Shown here: one piece after another, positions 61,913 to 64,000 of the stretch | Layout of the letters: each line of letters opens with the position of its first letter | Position numbering within the stretch: position 1 is the stretch's first letter | Notes under the pieces: model-generated | Told to the model about the DNA's origin: nothing | Databases searched by the model: none | What the model saw: the letters and a program-made list of their open reading frames with translations, nothing else | Program-made: the position numbers and the translations under genes | NCBI GenBank assembly: GCA_024762795.1 | Contig: JANTGS010000003.1 | Location: 1 to 64,000 of the forward strand | Direction: 5' to 3' | Source of the DNA: Flavobacteriaceae bacterium | Lineage (GTDB): Bacteria > Bacteroidota > Bacteroidia > Flavobacteriales > Flavobacteriaceae | DNA length: 64,000 nucleotides

Positions 61913-62642
61913 AGGGTATGCCTTTATCAAAGATTTTTTGAATGCTGCTGTTGATTAAGGTAGAACTGCTTAAATAATGTTTATGGGGATAATAAATAAA
62001 GAGAATACTGCCTTCTTTGATCTTATCGATCACACCTGAAAATCCTTCCTTTGGAAGAGCGGGGCAACCCAGACTCCTTCCCAGTCGGCCGTAACTGGCA
62101 ATAAATTTATCGCTAACATAATCGGCGGAATGAATAACAATGGCTCTTTTACGTGCATTACTGTTTGAATCCTCCAATCCGTCAAGGCGTAAGGATTTTC
62201 CATGTTTACCTGTATAAACTTCGGCGGTTTTATAAAAACCCAGACTGGTTTTATAAGAACCCGATTTATTAGAAAAGGATTTTGCATATTTTCCACCGGA
62301 ATTTCTTCCATGGGCCACTTTGCTTTTTCTGATGATTCTTTGTTCTTTTAGATCGATAAGAAAAAAGCGGTCGTCATTGGCCGAAAGACTCATATCTATA
62401 ATGCTCAGATATCTTTCATTTTTTAATTTTTTATCTTTTTCAAGCTTAAAGAAGCCCTTCATAGCCATTTCAAAAGCATCAATTTTAAGATCAGGATCAT
62501 TGAGTTTTTGATATAGGGATAATGTATATTCTTCAAAAAGATTGGGTGGATTTACGGGATCAGGGTTGTTACCCGCAATAACCGGGGTATTTATAAAGGC
62601 GATCAGAAGTAGGATCGCAATGATGTGTTTATTTAGTTTCAT
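61896..62642 (-). CDS. L,D-transpeptidase catalytic-domain (YkuD_2) protein
   Basis: A 248-residue exported protein using the ATG at 62642; the track start at 62684 adds 14 residues before the signal peptide HIIAILLLIAFINTPVIAG. The YkuD_2 domain is seen in SKVAHGRNSGGKYAKSFSNK, GSYKTSLGFYKTAEVYTGKHGKSLRLDG, IVIHSADYVS and the Cys motif LGRSLGCPALP. Such proteins are murein L,D-transpeptidase relatives whose exact reaction is unclear. It is convergent with the LdtD-like gene and overlaps its end, so two enzymes of related chemistry are placed back to back. Confidence 0.85.
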   Translation of the reverse strand: MKLNKHIIAILLLIAFINTPVIAGNNPDPVNPPNLFEEYTLSLYQKLNDPDLKIDAFEMAMKGFFKLEKDKKLKNERYLSIIDMSLSANDDRFFLIDLKEQRIIRKSKVAHGRNSGGKYAKSFSNKSGSYKTSLGFYKTAEVYTGKHGKSLRLDGLEDSNSNARKRAIVIHSADYVSDKFIASYGRLGRSLGCPALPKEGFSGVIDKIKEGSILFIYYPHKHYLSSSTLINSSIQKIFDKGIPFKKRG

Positions 62643-62852
62643 ATTTTCCTCAAAATAGCAGGTAATCCGATTGTTTTCAGTCACTTTTAGTATTTAAAAC
62701 CTTAACTTTTGAGGGGAAGATCAAAATTAATAACTGCAAAATTAATAAAATATTATTATCCAAAAGTCTTTTTAAGAAAACTTTAAGCTTCTTGTTTAGA
62801 TCTGGAAAAAGTGAATTAACTATTTGGGTATAAGTTTTTTAAGGATATGCAA

Positions 62853-62893
62853 ATAAAAAACCCTTTGTTTTGAATAATTTTAAAAACAAAGGG
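62853..62893 (-). terminator. Terminator after the oxidoreductase gamma gene
   Basis: Minus strand: CCCTTTGTTTT pairs with AAAACAAAGGG around an 11-base loop (plus-strand arms at 62861-62871 and 62883-62893) and is followed by TTTTTTATTT. A strong intrinsic terminator about 85 bases after the stop codon of the gamma-subunit gene. Confidence 0.75.
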
Positions 62894-62976
62894 CTGAGAA
62901 TTGTAGTAAACAAATTAGATAATATCTATAAAGTGCTTGATTTTTTCAATTCGATGATTTTATCTACAGACACTAA

Positions 62977-63549
62977 TTAATTCATTGTAGCAACTTTTCT
63001 TAGATCCTGAATAATCTTTAGCTTTTCCATTCCAATAGTGATCGCCTTTTCATTTATAGGGATCATATGGTGATGTCTTTGTGGAAGTGATTTTTCGAGT
63101 CCTTTATGAACATTTACCATTTTTACAACGGGATGTAATTTTAAAAAGGCCCCCAAAACAATCATATTGGCTGTTTTATTGGTTTTTAAAATTGAAGATT
63201 CTTTTGCCCCTTCAATGGTGGCGATCGTGATGTCTTTTCGTTTGGGGTGATTTGTAATTCCATTCGGATCATAAAGAAGTAAACCTCCGGGTTTAACCGT
63301 ATTTTCAAATTTATCCATGGATTGCTGGTTTAAGATAATTGCAGTATCAAATTCATTCAAGATCGGAGAGCTGATCCGCTCATCACTGATGATCACAATT
63401 ACATTTGCGGTGCCTCCCCGCATTTCCGGGCCGTAAGAGGGCATCCAACTTACTTCTTTGTTCTCCATGATACCGGAATAGGCAAGGATTTTACCCATTG
63501 ATAGTACACCTTGTCCGCCAAAACCTGCAATAATTATTTCTTCAGTCAT
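62977..63549 (-). CDS. 2-oxoacid:ferredoxin oxidoreductase gamma subunit
   Basis: A 190-residue gamma subunit (POR-gamma domain). It opens IIIAGFGGQGVLSMGKILAYSG, the Rossmann-like start, then SWMPSYGPEMRGGTANVIVIIS, both highly typical for the KorC/VorC subunits. Together with the beta subunit encoded upstream it oxidises a 2-oxoacid to its CoA ester with ferredoxin as acceptor, most likely 2-oxoglutarate, with branched-chain 2-oxoacids possible. After the TAA stop the same frame stays open for 16 codons, which may be an older C-terminus. A 172-base repeat-rich gap separates it from the beta-subunit gene. Confidence 0.9.
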   Translation of the reverse strand: MTEEIIIAGFGGQGVLSMGKILAYSGIMENKEVSWMPSYGPEMRGGTANVIVIISDERISSPILNEFDTAIILNQQSMDKFENTVKPGGLLLYDPNGITNHPKRKDITIATIEGAKESSILKTNKTANMIVLGAFLKLHPVVKMVNVHKGLEKSLPQRHHHMIPINEKAITIGMEKLKIIQDLRKVATMN

Positions 63550-63620
63550 TTGTTAAAAATTTAAAAGGAAATAAGAAACTTTAAAAAAAATCTATATTAA
63601 AAATCTCTTTTTTAATTTCA

Positions 63621-63721
63621 CTAAACACTAAACACTAAACACTAAACACTAAACACTAAACACTAAACATTCAATACTCAAAACTCAAAACTAAACACAA
63701 AACACTCAAAACACTCAACAC
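63621..63721. repeat. Seven-copy CTAAACA tandem repeat plus degenerate tail
   Basis: Seven exact copies of CTAAACA at 63621-63669 are followed by a looser series of AAACTC/ACAAAAC units (63670-63721) ending at the stop codon of the oxidoreductase beta gene. The copy number may vary between strains. Confidence 0.85.
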
Positions 63722-64000
63722 TCACTTCTTAATATCTCCCAGGGGGAAATAATCAAGCATATTTTCATCCAACCACTTATTTGCCTCAACAGGTGATAAT
63801 TTCCATCCGGAATTACAATTGGAAACGATCTCAATGATCGAAGTCCCTTTTTTATCACGTTGATTTTCAAAAGCCTTTTTTATCGCATTTTTTGCTTTTC
63901 TAACATATTTGGCTTCATGAACAGCTTGTCTTGTGGCATAGGCAACTCCCGGTAACATGGCTACCATTTCTGTGATTTTTATGGGGTAACCCATAGTTTG
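63722..64000 (-). CDS. 2-oxoacid:ferredoxin oxidoreductase beta subunit, C-terminal part
   Basis: The frame is open to the right edge of the window (CAA ACT ATG GGT), so the track ATG at 63994 is internal. The 92 residues seen contain GVAYATRQAVHEAKYVRKAKNAIKKAFEN and GTSIIEIVSNCNSGWKLSPVEA, matching the C-terminal end of TPP-binding beta subunits of 2-oxoacid:ferredoxin oxidoreductases (Kor/Vor type). The active-site TPP and Fe-S region lies outside the window. It forms the enzyme with the gamma subunit downstream; the alpha subunit is presumably further right. Confidence 0.85.
   Translation of the reverse strand, partial: QTMGYPIKITEMVAMLPGVAYATRQAVHEAKYVRKAKNAIKKAFENQRDKKGTSIIEIVSNCNSGWKLSPVEANKWLDENMLDYFPLGDIKK

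Noticed and set aside
63621-63721. CRISPR array
   Set aside because: Repeat unit is 7 bases with no spacers; simple tandem repeat.

Overview
The window comes from an AT-rich member of the Bacteroidota, most likely a marine Flavobacteriia. Evidence is the SusC-style receptor with an N-terminal carboxypeptidase-regulatory-like domain, Bacteroidota -7 boxes (TAnnTTTG, e.g. TATCTTTG before pheT and pyrD), no Shine-Dalgarno requirement, a DnaX without the usual zinc module, and a parA-parB-DUF5683-dapB-lepB-WbqC order typical of Flavobacteriaceae. I see no rRNA, tRNA, CRISPR array, phage or intact insertion sequence.

Layout. (1) 1-5.6 kb, minus strand: end of a fucose-targeting polysaccharide locus with a GH29 fucosidase, a GH95 fucosidase, an NPCBM carbohydrate-binding protein and a type I sulfatase cut by the window edge. 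An outer-membrane barrel protein follows at 5.9-6.9 kb. (2) 7.0-7.7 kb: non-coding. (3) 7.7-27.0 kb, plus strand: one long catabolic cluster with a TetR regulator, TonB receptor, sodium symporter, SCP2-type thiolase, KAS III-like protein, SDR, PHB-depolymerase-like esterase, three-part biotin-dependent carboxylase, both methylmalonyl-CoA mutase subunits, acyl-CoA ligase and two alpha/beta hydrolases. (4) 27.0-27.6 kb: non-coding, with a possible short RNA or leader. (5) 27.6-32.8 kb: housekeeping operon parA-parB-DUF5683-dapB-lepB-WbqC. (6) 32.9-64 kb: mostly core genes on both strands (DUF1460 amidase, FAD/Fe-S dehydrogenase, csaA, coaD, ddl, PASTA protein, rluD, yaaA, dnaX, fadD, pheT, pyrD, two L,D-transpeptidases, 2-oxoacid:ferredoxin oxidoreductase subunits), with a two-permease plus adaptor ABC exporter at 42.2-45.9 kb.

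How the cluster may work. An ester or hydroxy-acid-like small molecule would enter through the TonB receptor (no SusD partner) and the sodium symporter. It would be hydrolysed by the esterase and hydrolases, activated by the AMP-forming ligase, oxidised by the SDR and split by the thiolase. Propionyl-CoA would then pass through the carboxylase and mutase to succinyl-CoA. There is no acyl-CoA dehydrogenase or enoyl-CoA hydratase, so the substrate probably enters already oxygenated at C3. This substrate assignment is inference. The KAS III-like protein keeps the nucleophilic cysteine but has Ser and Tyr where the family's His and Asn should be, so its role is open.

Other points worth checking: an A10 run in dnaX where one extra A gives an immediate stop just after the clamp-loader core (predicted gamma form); a GC-rich hairpin cluster after the ABC exporter; GTTTTGAGTG-like tandem repeats directly after the stop codons of ddl and the oxidoreductase beta gene; and a promoter, two hairpins and a U-run upstream of parA.
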